The position numbers were made by a program, and so were the translations under genes. DNA of 55,240 nt from UMGS1696 sp964463375 (lineage in GTDB: Bacteria; Bacillota; Clostridia; Oscillospirales; CAG-272), in assembly GCA_964463375.1 (NCBI GenBank), contig CAYXBQ010000015.1, forward strand, positions 1 to 55,240, read 5' to 3'. Every line of letters starts with the position of its first letter. Within the stretch, counting starts at the first letter, position 1. The notes under the pieces were generated by a model. It was given only the letters and a program-made list of their open reading frames with translations. It was not told the origin of the DNA and made no database searches. Below, in pieces: positions 24,309 through 33,152 of this stretch.

Positions 24309-25787
24309 ATGATGCAGAAGAAAAGTATGCTGTCCCTGCTGCTGGCGGCACTGCTTTTGGGTTCCTCACTGACCGCATGCGGTGATGCAGCAGAGGAGAC
24401 CCAAGCGAACAACACCACAGTGGATACCACCGCACAGACCGAAGAGACCGAGGAGACCGGGTACCCGCTGGGTCTGCCGGAGGATCTGGACTACGGCGGA
24501 AGTGCGATCACGGTACTGGGCTGGCAGCACTATGAGGACGTGGAATTTGATGCCGAGGAAATGACCGGTGAGACCGTCAACGATGCCATCTACAAGCGCA
24601 ACGCATTGGTGGCCGACCGCCTGAACGTGAGCCTGACCTTCTTAGAGGAAAACGGCCGTGCCGGGGACAACAACTGGATGAATCTGGTGCGCAACGCCAA
24701 CACAGCCGGGGACGCTGCCTATGACTTTGTGGCAGGACACAGCAACAACATCGGTGCCCTGACCTATACCGAGCAGTTCCTCAATATGCTGGACTACGAC
24801 TATCTGGATTTCCAGGCACCCTGGTGGCGGGAATCCCTCATTGAAAAGGCCACGATCTTAAACAAGCTGTACTTTGCCACCGGCGACATTGCACCCAGCT
24901 CTCTGGGCAGAAGCCAGGGCATATTCTTCAACGGCAAGCTGCTGACGGACTACGGTCTGGAGGATCCCTACGAGCTGGTGGTATCCGGCGAATGGACCTT
25001 TGATAAGATGACCGAAATGGCCACCGGCACCTACATCGACCTGAACTCCGACGGCAAGGCACAGGAAGCAGACGACCAGTTCGGCTTCTCCATCGACAGT
25101 ATCCAGGTACAGGCACTGGCGCTGTCCTCCGGGATCGTATCTGTGTCCGCAGATGACACGGGCAAGCTGATCATCGACCCGGACTATATGTCGGAGCGCA
25201 CTGTGTCTCTGGTGGAAAAGTGGACCGCCTTCCTGCACGATTCCCCGGACACCACCTTCATCAAGATCGGCGACGATGCCACCGTATTCAAGGAAGGCCG
25301 CTCGCTGTTCTATGCCTTCCCGCTGGGCCTCATCAGCTCCGAGCTGCGGGATCTGGACTTTGACGTAGGCTTCGTACCCTATCCCAAGTTTGACGAAGTG
25401 CAGGACGACTACGTGATCTGCACCTCCAATGCCTACTCCCTGTGGGCGATCCCGTTGGCTGCCAAGGATCCGACGATGAGTGCCGCCGTTATGGAATACA
25501 TGGCATATGCCGGCAACCAGCTTGTGATCCCCGCCATTTTCGAGACCTGCTACAAGGTGAAGTACAACACCACCGACTCCATGCTGCAGTCTGAGGTATT
25601 CGACATCGTCCGCAGCAACCTGATCTTCGACATCGGTCGTATCATGAACAGCTCCCTGAACAACGTGTTCGGTATCGTATCCGAAGTGATCAACAATGGT
25701 AGCGGCAACTTTGCCTCCAAGATGGCCAGCAGCCAGAGCGGCATCGAAAAGAAGCTGGAACAGTGGATGGAAGCCATTTCCGAATAA
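24309..25787 (+). CDS. Extracellular solute-binding lipoprotein (orphan)
   Basis: Lipid-anchored carbohydrate receptor of 492 residues: signal peptide with lipobox LTAC (Cys24), a Thr/Glu-rich linker, then the binding fold. Family marks are EEMTGETVNDAIYKRNAL, the WTFDKM segment and the calcium-type loop DLNSDGKAQEAD. ATG 24309 is ten bases after AAGGAG; an ATG at 24300 is too close to it. Downstream the sulfatase gene begins after 75 bases without a strong terminator, so the two may be one transcript. That hints at a sulfated glycan ligand, an inference. Confidence 0.9.
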   Translation: MMQKKSMLSLLLAALLLGSSLTACGDAAEETQANNTTVDTTAQTEETEETGYPLGLPEDLDYGGSAITVLGWQHYEDVEFDAEEMTGETVNDAIYKRNALVADRLNVSLTFLEENGRAGDNNWMNLVRNANTAGDAAYDFVAGHSNNIGALTYTEQFLNMLDYDYLDFQAPWWRESLIEKATILNKLYFATGDIAPSSLGRSQGIFFNGKLLTDYGLEDPYELVVSGEWTFDKMTEMATGTYIDLNSDGKAQEADDQFGFSIDSIQVQALALSSGIVSVSADDTGKLIIDPDYMSERTVSLVEKWTAFLHDSPDTTFIKIGDDATVFKEGRSLFYAFPLGLISSELRDLDFDVGFVPYPKFDEVQDDYVICTSNAYSLWAIPLAAKDPTMSAAVMEYMAYAGNQLVIPAIFETCYKVKYNTTDSMLQSEVFDIVRSNLIFDIGRIMNSSLNNVFGIVSEVINNGSGNFASKMASSQSGIEKKLEQWMEAISE

Positions 25788-25818
25788 AAGAATTGCAAAA
25801 TACGCTGGGGAAAACGGC

Positions 25819-25836
25819 AATACGCTGCGTATTTTT
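25819..25836 (+). terminator. Weak hairpin between binding protein and sulfatase
   Basis: AATACG-CTG-CGTATT followed by TTTC. Short stem and tiny loop; partial termination at most. Confidence 0.35.
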
Positions 25837-25862
25837 CTGAACATAGGAGTTGACAAAACACA

Positions 25863-27266
25863 ATGCCAAGACCAAATGTACTGCTGATCATCGCCGACCA
25901 GTGGCGTGGGGACTGCTTAGGGGGCTCCGGTCACCCGGACGTGAAAACACCGCATCTGGACACCATTGCCGCCGAAGGATTTCGGTTTGATCATATGTAT
26001 TCGGCAACACCCACCTGCATCCCGGCAAGAGCGGGGCTGTATACCGGTATGGCACAGGAGCATCACGGGCGGTTTGGGTACCGGGACGGCGTGCGCTGGG
26101 ACTATCCCCATACCATAGCCGGATCCTTTGCCGAGGCGGGGTACCAATGCCACTGTGCCGGAAAGCTCCACGTCCATCCCCTGCGCAACAGTGTGGGCTA
26201 CCATTCCGTGGATCTCCACGACGGCTACCTCCACTATTACCGCCGCGCCGATATGCCCTATAACCAGAACCAGCGCATCGCCGACGATTACTTCTATTGG
26301 CTACAGGGTGAACTGGGCATCGACGCCGATCCCATCACCACCGGCATCGACTGCAATTCCTGGGTGGGTCGTCCCTGGCCCTATCCCGAATATACCCATC
26401 CCACCCACTGGGTCACCGATCGTGCCATCGATTTTCTGCGGAAGCGTGACCGGGACAAGCCCTTCTTCCTGACCCTATCCTACGTGCGCCCCCATCCCCC
26501 GTTCGATGCACCGGAGCCCTTCTGGCAGATGTATCGTGGCAAAAAGCTGACGCCACCGGCAACAGGGGACTGGGACGACCGAGAGCGGCTGGCAAAACGG
26601 GGACGGATCGTGGACAGTGAGACAGGTCCCGCTGACCCGGAGCTGATGGAGCTGGCACAGCAGGGCTACTACGCCGCTATGACCCACGTGGACTACGAGA
26701 TCGGCCGACTGCGGGACGCACTGTTCGCACAGGGGCTGGATCGGTCCAATACCATCATCGCCTTTGTGTCCGACCACGGCGAGCTGCTGGGCGACCACTG
26801 CCTGTTCCGCAAGAGCCTACCCTACGAAGGCAGCGCCCATGTGCCGTTCCTCGTTTCCGCCTCCCACGAAGCCTTGCAGCAGGCCGGGTATACCGGGGAC
26901 TGTGTGACCGACAAACTATCGGAGCTGCGGGACGTCATGCCCACGCTATTATCTCTGTGCGGCCTGCCCATTCCGGACACCGTGGACGGTATCAACCTGT
27001 TCGGCAAAGAAAGCCGCACTCTGCTCCACGGGGAACACACCTACGGCGGCGGCTCCTGTCAGTGGATGGCAGCGAAGGAAAATGGTCACGGCGTGGAAAA
27101 GTTCATCTGGTACACCGATACCGATCGGAGACAATATTTCGATCTGACCGACGATCCCACCGAGGCCCACGACCGTATCTACGACCCGGATGCAGCAGAC
27201 CGGATCACCGCTTTGGCAGAGGCACTGGAAGAGGCCATGGACGGGCGATATTCCATGAAAAAATAA
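25863..27266 (+). CDS. Sulfatase (formylglycine-dependent, cytoplasmic)
   Basis: Hydrolyses a sulfate ester, probably on a sugar. The 467-residue protein opens with NVLLIIADQWRGD, whose Asp residues bind calcium. It has the signature T-C52-I-P54-A-R56, in which the Cys is converted to formylglycine; in anaerobes this is done by the radical SAM enzyme anSME, not found in this window. VSDHGELLGDHCLFRKS supplies the other metal and sulfate ligands. No signal peptide, so it acts on imported sulfated sugars. ATG 25863 lies 13 bases after AGGAG, slightly long. Ends at a good terminator. Context with a binding protein and two dehydrogenases suggests a glycan or polyol catabolic set. Confidence 0.93.
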   Translation: MPRPNVLLIIADQWRGDCLGGSGHPDVKTPHLDTIAAEGFRFDHMYSATPTCIPARAGLYTGMAQEHHGRFGYRDGVRWDYPHTIAGSFAEAGYQCHCAGKLHVHPLRNSVGYHSVDLHDGYLHYYRRADMPYNQNQRIADDYFYWLQGELGIDADPITTGIDCNSWVGRPWPYPEYTHPTHWVTDRAIDFLRKRDRDKPFFLTLSYVRPHPPFDAPEPFWQMYRGKKLTPPATGDWDDRERLAKRGRIVDSETGPADPELMELAQQGYYAAMTHVDYEIGRLRDALFAQGLDRSNTIIAFVSDHGELLGDHCLFRKSLPYEGSAHVPFLVSASHEALQQAGYTGDCVTDKLSELRDVMPTLLSLCGLPIPDTVDGINLFGKESRTLLHGEHTYGGGSCQWMAAKENGHGVEKFIWYTDTDRRQYFDLTDDPTEAHDRIYDPDAADRITALAEALEEAMDGRYSMKK

Positions 27267-27273
27267 ATTTCCA

Positions 27274-27313
27274 AAAGGCATCGTATTTCCATGGGGAAAT
27301 GCTGTGCCTTTTT
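27274..27313 (+). terminator. Terminator after the sulfatase
   Basis: AAAGGCA pairs with TGCCTTT, enclosing a second stem ATTTCC/GGAAAT; six T follow. Confidence 0.85.
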
Positions 27314-27357
27314 TGCTGCCCGGACGCAGGATTTTGCCAAAACAACACAGTTTCCTC

Positions 27358-27386
27358 TTGCAATCCGACGGCATTTTGTGTATAAT
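27358..27386 (+). promoter_or_regulatory. Promoter of the oxidoreductase operon
   Basis: TTGCAA (27358-27363) and TATAAT (27381-27386), spacing 17. It drives the three-gene run 27435-30629. Confidence 0.85.
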
Positions 27387-27434
27387 GAAGACGGAACAAA
27401 ACGACCTTCCTTACAGCCGAAAGGAGCATTTTCT

Positions 27435-28613
27435 ATGGACAAAATCAAGCTTGCCTTAGTCGGGATCGGCGGCTACGGCAAAATGTATACAGATTATATC
27501 TTAGACCGGCAGGACGACCGCATCCTTCCCGTGGGTGTGGCAGACCCCTTTGCAGCGTCTTCCCCCAGGCTGGCGGATCTGCAAAAGGCCGGGATCTCGG
27601 TGTACGATTCCCTGGACAGCCTGCTTGCCGAGCAAACGCCGGATCTGACCGTCATCGTGACCCCCATCCAGTTCCATACGCCACAGATCCTGGCAGCACT
27701 GCAAGCCGGTTCCAACGTGCTGTGTGAAAAGCCCCTGTGTGCCGACGAAGGGGACATTGCAATTTTGGCAAACGCAAGTGAAAAAGCCGGAAAGTTCGTG
27801 TTCATCGGCTACCAGTGGTCCTACAGCCCGGTGACCCTTGCCATCAAAAAAGACATCCAGAGCGGCAAGTTCGGCAGGTGCATCGACATGAAATCCATGA
27901 TCCTGTGGCCGCGGGACTTTGCCTACTACCACCGTGGTTCCGGTTGGGCAGGGAAGATCCGGGATAGCCAAGGCAACGCCGTCTACGATAGCATTGCCAA
28001 CAACGCCACGGCACATTATCTCCACAATATGCTGTTCGTGCTGGGCAAGGATGGGGAAGCGGCCACACCGGCGACCATTCGGGGCGAGCTGTACCGTGCC
28101 AACGACATTGAAAACTACGACACTTGTAAAGTAGACCTGACTATGCCGGATGGGGCAGAACTGCACTACCTGACCTCCCACGCCGTGGATGTGAGCCTGA
28201 ATCCCACCTACCACTTCCGTTTCGAGAAGGCGGACGTGTACTATGCCCAAAGCGACACACCCCTTGCCCGTTCCCTGCTGCCGGCGGACTATACCGAATA
28301 CGGCAAGGCCGTGGCGGTGCTTTCCGACGGTACCCGGATCCTGTACGGCGACCCCTTTGCCAACGATCTGCAAAAGCTGGAGACCGCCATTGCCGCTACT
28401 ATTTCTGATGTCGTCAGCGAATACCCCTGCGGTATCCGGGCGGCCAGCGTACATACCCGAGTGATCAACTATCTGCAAAAGCACGAGACTGTGCGTGCCT
28501 TCCCGGCAGAACGGCTGGTGAAGACCGACAAGGCAGTGTATGTGTCCGGGCTGGTTGAGGATATGGTGCGCTGTTGGCAGGATCCCACCGATGTGCTGGT
28601 GCGGGAGGATTGA
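27435..28613 (+). CDS. Gfo/Idh/MocA-family NAD(P)-dependent oxidoreductase
   Basis: Sugar or inositol-type dehydrogenase, 392 residues. The N-terminal Rossmann fold has LVGIGGYG (residues 8-15), then VIVTPIQFH and the CEKPL motif near residue 98 that ends the NAD domain. The C-terminal alpha/beta domain binds substrate. ATG 27435 has AAAGGAG; the frame is open upstream but crosses the promoter, so an earlier start is not likely. The stop is two bases before the next oxidoreductase, so translation is coupled. Substrate unknown. Confidence 0.9.
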   Translation: MDKIKLALVGIGGYGKMYTDYILDRQDDRILPVGVADPFAASSPRLADLQKAGISVYDSLDSLLAEQTPDLTVIVTPIQFHTPQILAALQAGSNVLCEKPLCADEGDIAILANASEKAGKFVFIGYQWSYSPVTLAIKKDIQSGKFGRCIDMKSMILWPRDFAYYHRGSGWAGKIRDSQGNAVYDSIANNATAHYLHNMLFVLGKDGEAATPATIRGELYRANDIENYDTCKVDLTMPDGAELHYLTSHAVDVSLNPTYHFRFEKADVYYAQSDTPLARSLLPADYTEYGKAVAVLSDGTRILYGDPFANDLQKLETAIAATISDVVSEYPCGIRAASVHTRVINYLQKHETVRAFPAERLVKTDKAVYVSGLVEDMVRCWQDPTDVLVRED

Positions 28614-28615
28614 CT

Positions 28616-29608
28616 ATGGAACCAAAATTACAGATCGGGCTACAGGGCATGAACGGACACCAGATCCATGGGCGGCTACAGGCGCACCCGGACGGAGAGA
28701 TCGCAGCGGTGTGTATGTCGGAGGCTGCGTGGAAAAACCTGCCGGGACACGAAAAGATCCCCCGGTACGACAGCTTGCCGGAGATGCTTGCCGAAACCAA
28801 GCTGGATATGGTATCCCTGTGTTCCCCCCGCCGGATCGACCAGGAGCGGGATGCCATATTGTGTCTGGAGGCCGGGTGCCATGTGTACGCAGAAAAACCG
28901 GCGGTGCTGACGGAGGAGGGGCTGGACAGGGTACTGGCTACGGCACAGCGGTGCGGCAAAGAATTCCACGAGATCGCCGACACGGTGTTTTACGAACCCT
29001 TCTGGTCTCTGCGGGAGCTGGTGCAAAGCGGAAAGCTCGGGCAGGTGGTGCAGGTGTATGCGCAGAAGTCCTACCCCATGAATCCCGGCAAGCGGCCCCA
29101 GGATGAGGAGACCGACGGTGGGCTGATCCGCTGGGTGGGCATCCACGGTGTGCGTTTCATCGAGCATATCACCGGACTGTATGTGACAGATATAGAAGCT
29201 GTGCAGACCCATTTTGGCAACGAGATCCTGAACCATGTGGAAAACGGCGATACGATGGGACTGTACACGGCGGCATCCTTGCAAATGCGGTTGGAAAACG
29301 GCGGTCTTGCCACGCTGTGCATGAACTATCTCAATCCAAAAAGTTTCCCAAGCTGGGGCAACGAACAGGTGCGGGTCTTTGGCACCGGCGGTATGGCAGA
29401 GATCACCGATGGAGGCAGACACAGCCATGTGTACACCGATCGAGACCAGGGGGAATTTGACACCAGCCACAGCACCTGTCGGGACTTTCTCGACCTGCTG
29501 CTGCGACACCTGCGCTACGGCGAGCCCATGCCCATGACCCTGGAGGAGGAGCTGCATCCCCTGCGTGTGGTCATTCGTGCGGAAAAAATAGCAAGAGACA
29601 AACAATAA
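28616..29608 (+). CDS. Gfo/Idh/MocA-family oxidoreductase (second copy)
   Basis: A 330-residue partner of the preceding gene with the same two-domain layout. The N-terminal glycine motif is replaced by GLQGMNGHQIHGRL, so nucleotide binding looks less canonical. The YAEKPAVLTEEG block near 95 and a GIHGVRFIEHITG segment are intact. GGAGG lies in the last codons of the upstream gene, seven bases before the ATG. Second gene of the operon; paired dehydrogenases of this family often perform sequential oxidation and reduction at one sugar carbon, but this is inference. Confidence 0.87.
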   Translation: MEPKLQIGLQGMNGHQIHGRLQAHPDGEIAAVCMSEAAWKNLPGHEKIPRYDSLPEMLAETKLDMVSLCSPRRIDQERDAILCLEAGCHVYAEKPAVLTEEGLDRVLATAQRCGKEFHEIADTVFYEPFWSLRELVQSGKLGQVVQVYAQKSYPMNPGKRPQDEETDGGLIRWVGIHGVRFIEHITGLYVTDIEAVQTHFGNEILNHVENGDTMGLYTAASLQMRLENGGLATLCMNYLNPKSFPSWGNEQVRVFGTGGMAEITDGGRHSHVYTDRDQGEFDTSHSTCRDFLDLLLRHLRYGEPMPMTLEEELHPLRVVIRAEKIARDKQ

Positions 29609-29636
29609 AGAAAACATAGTAAGTGAGGTGCTTTCC

Positions 29637-30629
29637 ATGACCAATACATATATCATTGTGTCCGACTATATGCCCAATGATGGCAGCCGAGACGTTTCCG
29701 GGGATATCCAAAGGCTGATCGACGAAAATCCCAATCGTACCATCTATTTCCCCGACGGTCTCTACCGGCTGGACAACCCCATCTGCACGCCTGCCCATCC
29801 CAAAAGGAGCGTAGACCTACAGCTGTCAAACTATGCGGTCTTGCAGGCGGGTGAAAACTGGTGCAGTGACGAGGCCATGGTGCGGCTGGGTGCCATCCAT
29901 CCCGCCAACGACATCATGACCATCGGCAGCAACTATGGCTTTGCCGGCGGCATCGTGGACGGACAGAACAAGGCAAGAGGGATCTCCATCGACGGCGGCC
30001 GAGAGACCACGATCCACAACGTGTCCATCAAGCATACCACCGTGGGCATCCACATCAAGCATGGTGCCAACTCCGGCTCCTCCGACGCAGACATCACCCA
30101 GGTGAACATTGTAGGCTCCGGGGACACAGGCTCCATTGGCGTGCTGGTGGAGGGCTACGACAACACCTTCACCAATATGCGTATCGCCCATGTGTATGTG
30201 GGCATGCTGCTGTGCTCCTCCGGCAACTGCATCCGAAACGTGCATCCGCTGTACACCTCGGACTATACGGACTACGAAGGTTCTTCTGGTTTCTGGGACA
30301 AAAACGGCAACAACTGGTACGACTATGCCTACAGCGACCATTTCTCCACGGGCTTCCGCACGGCCGGCAATATTTCCAGCACCTACAACGACTGCTTCAC
30401 CATGTGGTACAGCCCTCGTGAAAAGGCGCACGTGGCCTTTGCCGCAGAGGGAAAATTCACCTCGGTGGTGACCAATCTGCGCATCGGCTACAACGGCAGA
30501 GAAGCGGACAACCGGGTGCTCAAGGTAGGCGAAGCGGGCGGCAGCGGTGTATTCCACAACCTGTTCTTTGACACCAACGCAGTGGACGACCAGACCCATA
30601 TGGACTATCTGGTAGGGAAGATCCTGTAA
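29637..30629 (+). CDS. Right-handed beta-helix (pectin-lyase fold) protein
   Basis: A 330-residue protein with the layout of pectin-lyase-fold proteins: an early amphipathic segment SGDIQRLIDENPNRTIYFPDGLYRL is typical of the helix cap. It is followed by repeats such as GGIVDGQNKARGISIDGG, TTIHNVSIKHTTVGIHIKHG and TFTNMRIAHVYVGMLL. No signal peptide, so a cytoplasmic glycan lyase, hydrolase or epimerase is possible; no catalytic residues can be named. ATG 29637 has GAGGTG six bases upstream, while an ATG at 29628 overlaps that site. Third gene of the oxidoreductase operon. Confidence 0.75.
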   Translation: MTNTYIIVSDYMPNDGSRDVSGDIQRLIDENPNRTIYFPDGLYRLDNPICTPAHPKRSVDLQLSNYAVLQAGENWCSDEAMVRLGAIHPANDIMTIGSNYGFAGGIVDGQNKARGISIDGGRETTIHNVSIKHTTVGIHIKHGANSGSSDADITQVNIVGSGDTGSIGVLVEGYDNTFTNMRIAHVYVGMLLCSSGNCIRNVHPLYTSDYTDYEGSSGFWDKNGNNWYDYAYSDHFSTGFRTAGNISSTYNDCFTMWYSPREKAHVAFAAEGKFTSVVTNLRIGYNGREADNRVLKVGEAGGSGVFHNLFFDTNAVDDQTHMDYLVGKIL

Positions 30630-30646
30630 ACGCATACAGCCAAAAA

Positions 30647-30690
30647 AGCGGGCCGTGGTCGGTTGGTGACAGACGCGCGGCTCGTTTTCG
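30647..30690 (+). terminator. Probable terminator of the oxidoreductase operon
   Basis: AGCGGGCCGTG (30647-30657) pairs with CGCGGCTCGTT (30676-30686) through G/C and G-T pairs; TTTTC follows. The U tract is short. Confidence 0.5.
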
Positions 30691-30711
30691 ATGAAACCTT
30701 GATACCATGCT

Positions 30712-30728
30712 GTAGCATATCATGCTAC
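30712..30728 (+). promoter_or_regulatory. Inverted repeat in the leader of the metallophosphoesterase gene
   Basis: GTAGCAT (30712-30718) and ATGCTAC (30722-30728) are perfect inverted arms with a 3-base loop, 31 bases before the ATG. Operator or RNA hairpin; no clear promoter hexamers nearby. Confidence 0.45.
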
Positions 30729-30759
30729 GAAAAAATTCCCATTTCAGGAGGTACACCCT

Positions 30760-31758
30760 ATGGAGATCGAATCCATCCTCACCCTCAACAAAGATATGGA
30801 GCCCTATGTGATCCAGTCCTCGGCTACCCGTACCGCTTTCTTTAAGCAGATCGCCACAGAAAAATATACGCCGCTCCAGTTCGTACACCTGTCCGATATG
30901 CACGATGTGCCGGAACTCTGGAATCGCATGGTGGAATACGTGAACCACTACAGCGACTATATCTCTTTCGCCATTCATACCGGGGACTACTGCGGCAATT
31001 CCCAAAAGGATTATGCGGACTGCTATGGGGAAGGCACCCCCTGCGTGCGTCCCATCTTCAACTGTGTGGGCAACCACGATACCGTGTACTACGATGGCGA
31101 ATACCATCCCTGTACGAAAAAATCTGCCCACGATCTGCTGTTCAACCACACGGAAAACTGGGGTGCCACCTTCATGGATTGCCCCGACTCTATGACCTAC
31201 TACCGGGATTTTCCCGAGGCTGGGATCCGGCTCATCGTATTGGATCTGTACTACGACAAGGAGGCCCAGTGCGCCTGGCTGGAGCAGGTGCTGACCGATG
31301 CCATGGAGAAGGAGCTGGCGGTGGTCTCCGCTATGCATGAGGCGACCGGCAACGTGGAGAACACCTATGATGTGACCTTCCACACCTACAATGATTATAT
31401 CCCCCTGTGCGGCAAGCTGCCCCAAATGGTGTTCGAGCCCTATTTTGTCCGGTTCCGGGAGGCGGGCGGTCATTACATCTGCAACTTAGCCGGTCACGAG
31501 CACCACGACCTCTTCGGGCGCACCGAGGCGGGGATCCTCAACGTGATCGTCCCCTGTGCCACATGCTGGAACGGCTGGAGCGATGGCAAGCGGGTGCGTG
31601 GTACTCGGACCTACGACTGCTTCAACGTCATGTGCATCGACCGAAATTTGGGCATTTTGAAGCTGGTGCGGATCGGCGACCAGCTGGATCATTACCTGCT
31701 CATCAAGCGGGTGCTGTGCTTCGATTATATCCATGGCAAGGTGATCTCGAACGGCTGA
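30760..31758 (+). CDS. Calcineurin-like metallophosphoesterase
   Basis: Two-metal phosphohydrolase of 332 residues, cytoplasmic. All ligand blocks of the superfamily are present: HLSDMHD (Asp46, His48), HTGDY (Asp76), GNHD (Asn105, His106, Asp107), SAMHEA and GHEHHD near residue 247. Substrate may be a sugar phosphate, nucleotide or phosphodiester; nothing in the sequence decides. ATG 30760 has AGGAGG seven bases upstream. It stands between the oxidoreductase operon and the CBM-like gene. Confidence 0.88.
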   Translation: MEIESILTLNKDMEPYVIQSSATRTAFFKQIATEKYTPLQFVHLSDMHDVPELWNRMVEYVNHYSDYISFAIHTGDYCGNSQKDYADCYGEGTPCVRPIFNCVGNHDTVYYDGEYHPCTKKSAHDLLFNHTENWGATFMDCPDSMTYYRDFPEAGIRLIVLDLYYDKEAQCAWLEQVLTDAMEKELAVVSAMHEATGNVENTYDVTFHTYNDYIPLCGKLPQMVFEPYFVRFREAGGHYICNLAGHEHHDLFGRTEAGILNVIVPCATCWNGWSDGKRVRGTRTYDCFNVMCIDRNLGILKLVRIGDQLDHYLLIKRVLCFDYIHGKVISNG

Positions 31759-31817
31759 CAGGCTCCATAGGCGCTTCGAGTGGTCAATAAAATTTTTTAG
31801 AAACGATACAATCCTAC

Positions 31818-31846
31818 TTGACAAAGCCCCCGGGATGTGCTATACT
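31818..31846 (+). promoter_or_regulatory. Promoter of the CBM-like surface protein gene
   Basis: TTGACA (31818-31823) and TATACT (31841-31846), spacing 17. The -35 context CTTGACAAAGCC is shared with the promoter at 34113 and nearly with that at 24238. Confidence 0.88.
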
Positions 31847-31888
31847 ATGACATGTACCAAAATACTGACCAAAAAGGAGCACATCAAC

Positions 31889-32581
31889 ATGAAAAAACTG
31901 TATACCGTGACCACAGCGGCTCTTCTGTCTGCACTGCTTTGTGTTTCTGCCTCTGCCGCCTATTCCGTACGTCTGGAATGCGAGGAGGGCGTGATCACCG
32001 GTGCCGCTAAGGATTACAAGGATGGCAACATTCAGGAAGTGGCGATCGCCTCCGGTGGCAAGATCGTAGGCCTGGGTGGTGTCAATGATGCACCGCAGAT
32101 GGCTTCTACGGTGACCTGGACGGTGGAGATCCCCGTGAACGGCGAGTACGATCTGACCTTTGGCTACGACACCAGCAACGAAGACGAAAAGGGTGCCTCC
32201 ATGCTGGTGGATGGCGAACGCTATGACGTGGATATCGATATGGGTGCGCTGCCGGATAAGTACGGCGTGGAGACGCAGCTCTGGACGTTGACCGTGACAT
32301 TGGAGGAAGGGACCCATGAGATCGCTGTTACCACCTCCGAGGACTTCAACCGGGATGCCAACGCCGGCCCTGTTGTCAAGTCGGTGAATGCAGACTATGT
32401 GGATGTTGTTCTGGTGAAGGAGATCCAGGCGGAAACGGTCGCCGCTCTTCCGGAAGCCGATACTACGACAGAGACCGAGACCGTGACCGCTGCGCCGCAG
32501 ACCGGTTCCGCTATGGTGGCTGCTGCTGTTGCCGCTGGTCTGTCTGCCGCCGGTGTGGTGCTTACCAGAAAGAAAAAGTAA
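31889..32581 (+). CDS. Secreted CBM35/CBM6-like protein with C-terminal sorting signal
   Basis: A 230-residue exported protein. Residues 1-23 are a signal peptide (ASAAYS cleavage region). Residues 24-180 resemble a beta-sandwich carbohydrate-binding module: opening YSVRLECEEG, a GGKIVGLGG turn, and VEIPVNGEYDLTFGYDT as in CBM6/35 cores. A Thr/Glu-rich linker leads to APQTGS (Pro203-Gln-Thr-Gly206), a 17-residue hydrophobic stretch and TRKKK, which is the organisation of a sortase substrate with PQTG in place of LPXTG. ATG 31889 has AAAGGAG. No catalytic domain, so likely a surface glycan-binding protein. Ends at a strong terminator. Confidence 0.8.
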   Translation: MKKLYTVTTAALLSALLCVSASAAYSVRLECEEGVITGAAKDYKDGNIQEVAIASGGKIVGLGGVNDAPQMASTVTWTVEIPVNGEYDLTFGYDTSNEDEKGASMLVDGERYDVDIDMGALPDKYGVETQLWTLTVTLEEGTHEIAVTTSEDFNRDANAGPVVKSVNADYVDVVLVKEIQAETVAALPEADTTTETETVTAAPQTGSAMVAAAVAAGLSAAGVVLTRKKK

Positions 32582-32610
32582 GAAACAAAGATATGCCGGA
32601 GCCTGCACAA

Positions 32611-32643
32611 TGCCTGTATAGAACATGTTCTATGCAGGTTTTT
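32611..32643 (+). terminator. Terminator after the CBM-like gene
   Basis: CCTGTATAGAAC and GTTCTATGCAGG form a long stem followed by five T. Part of the arm (GCCTGTATAGA) is repeated about 40 bases downstream. Confidence 0.88.
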
Positions 32644-32704
32644 GTGGTCTCATGCCTGTATAGATCCATCCCCTTTCGGCAAGACTGTAGAGGGGTGATG
32701 TATA

Positions 32705-33106
32705 GTGCAAAAGGATCGTATCCCCATGGGGGAATATGTGTATATCGGCATGGTCGGCGGCTCGGCCTATGCATTTTTGGAGATCCTGTGGCGGGGGTAC
32801 ACCCATTGGTCCATGATCGTGGCCGGGATGCTGGCGGCGGTGCTGCTCTATGCCATCCGGGTCCGCCTGGCAGGGGTACCGCTTTGGATCCGGTGCCTAC
32901 TGGGTGCGTTTGGCATTACGGCTGTAGAATTCGCCATCGGCTGCGTGGTCAACCTGTGGTGGGGACTGGGCGTGTGGGACTACTCGTCACTGCCGGGCAA
33001 TCTCCTTGGTCAGATCTGCCCATGGTTCACGGGCCTGTGGTGTATCTTGTGTATAGGTGCCGATGGACTGTGCGGCGTGGTGCGGGCATCGTTTTGTGCC
33101 CGGTAA
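32705..33106 (+). CDS. Small integral membrane protein, CmpB-type (putative ABC-transporter type IV family)
   Basis: A 133-residue protein with about four membrane spans. The arrangement and segments GGSAYAFLEILWRG, AVEFAIGCVVNLWWGLGVWDY and CPWFTGLWCILCIGADGLCG resemble the clostridial putative ABC-transporter type IV (CmpB) family, whose function is not established. Start: GTG 32705 with AGGGG nine bases upstream; ATG 32726 with AAGGA ten bases upstream is also possible. It lies 46 bases before the MBL hydrolase and probably shares its transcript. Confidence 0.7.
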   Translation: MQKDRIPMGEYVYIGMVGGSAYAFLEILWRGYTHWSMIVAGMLAAVLLYAIRVRLAGVPLWIRCLLGAFGITAVEFAIGCVVNLWWGLGVWDYSSLPGNLLGQICPWFTGLWCILCIGADGLCGVVRASFCAR

Positions 33107-33152
33107 CGCAGGACGACCTGTATAACAGGACGAAAAAAGGAAAGTATAACAA

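Noticed and set aside
30699..30727. Sigma-A promoter before the metallophosphoesterase
   Set aside because: TTGATA is present, but at 17 bases there is only ATGCTA, a poor -10; the inverted repeat there is more convincing as an operator or hairpin.
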